From assembly GCA_900555615.1 (NCBI GenBank), contig USMB01000029.1:1-21357 (forward strand): 21,357 nucleotides of DNA. Reading direction: 5' to 3'. The DNA is from an uncultured Clostridium sp. (GTDB taxonomy: Bacteria > Bacillota > Clostridia > TANB77 > CAG-508). Shown piece by piece: positions 21,348 through 21,357 of this stretch. The notes under the pieces are model-generated. The model did not search any database and had not been told where the DNA came from. It was given only the letters and a program-made list of their open reading frames with translations. The position numbers and the translations under genes were made by a program. Within the stretch, counting starts at the first letter, position 1. Each line of letters starts with the position of its first letter.

Positions 21348-21357
21348 TTTTATTATT

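Overview
The window is AT-rich DNA from a low-GC, spore-forming Bacillota, most likely an anaerobic Clostridia lineage. The reasons are the AAGGAGG-type ribosome sites, AT-biased codons, an uninterrupted sigK gene with a pro-sequence, a CsoR/CopZ/CopA copper module, and an adjacent iron-sulfur scaffold/GGGtGRT pair. No tRNA, rRNA, CRISPR array or intact transposase is visible.

Region 1 (1-8090, all minus strand) is a long glycolytic operon. A good promoter at 8059-8087 drives gap, pgk, a Nudix hydrolase, a guanylate-kinase-like P-loop kinase, tpiA and gpmI. It continues into less expected genes: an orphan YezG-like immunity protein, an IscU/NifU-type scaffold, a DNPH1/Rcl-like nucleotide N-glycosidase and the start of a GGGtGRT protein. 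Most junctions are tight or overlapping. Two gaps, before pgk and before gpmI, carry copies of the same repeat; one copy is a perfect 16-bp palindromic stem resembling a REP element.

Region 2 (8094-12356) holds a small helical protein of unknown function, sigK on the plus strand, a shared terminator, and a minus-strand csoR-copZ-copA operon. The csoR promoter has a textbook CsoR palindrome in its spacer.

Region 3 (12357-12645) is a non-coding-looking gap that I read as a compact type I toxin-antitoxin-like locus. A promoter, a strong ribosome site and a 22-codon hydrophobic peptide end at a hairpin terminator. A second strong promoter faces it and would make a short antisense RNA through the same terminator. 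This is the best candidate in the window for an undescribed system.

Region 4 (12835-20361) is an accessory-looking, very AT-rich segment. It contains a GT39-type membrane glycosyltransferase broken by a one-base frameshift, three ECF sigma factor/membrane anti-sigma pairs (two related DUF4179 pairs and one DUF4362-like pair), a decayed Ig-like surface-protein remnant, and phased A-tract blocks. The window ends inside a divergent SEDS (FtsW/RodA/SpoVE) gene on the minus strand.
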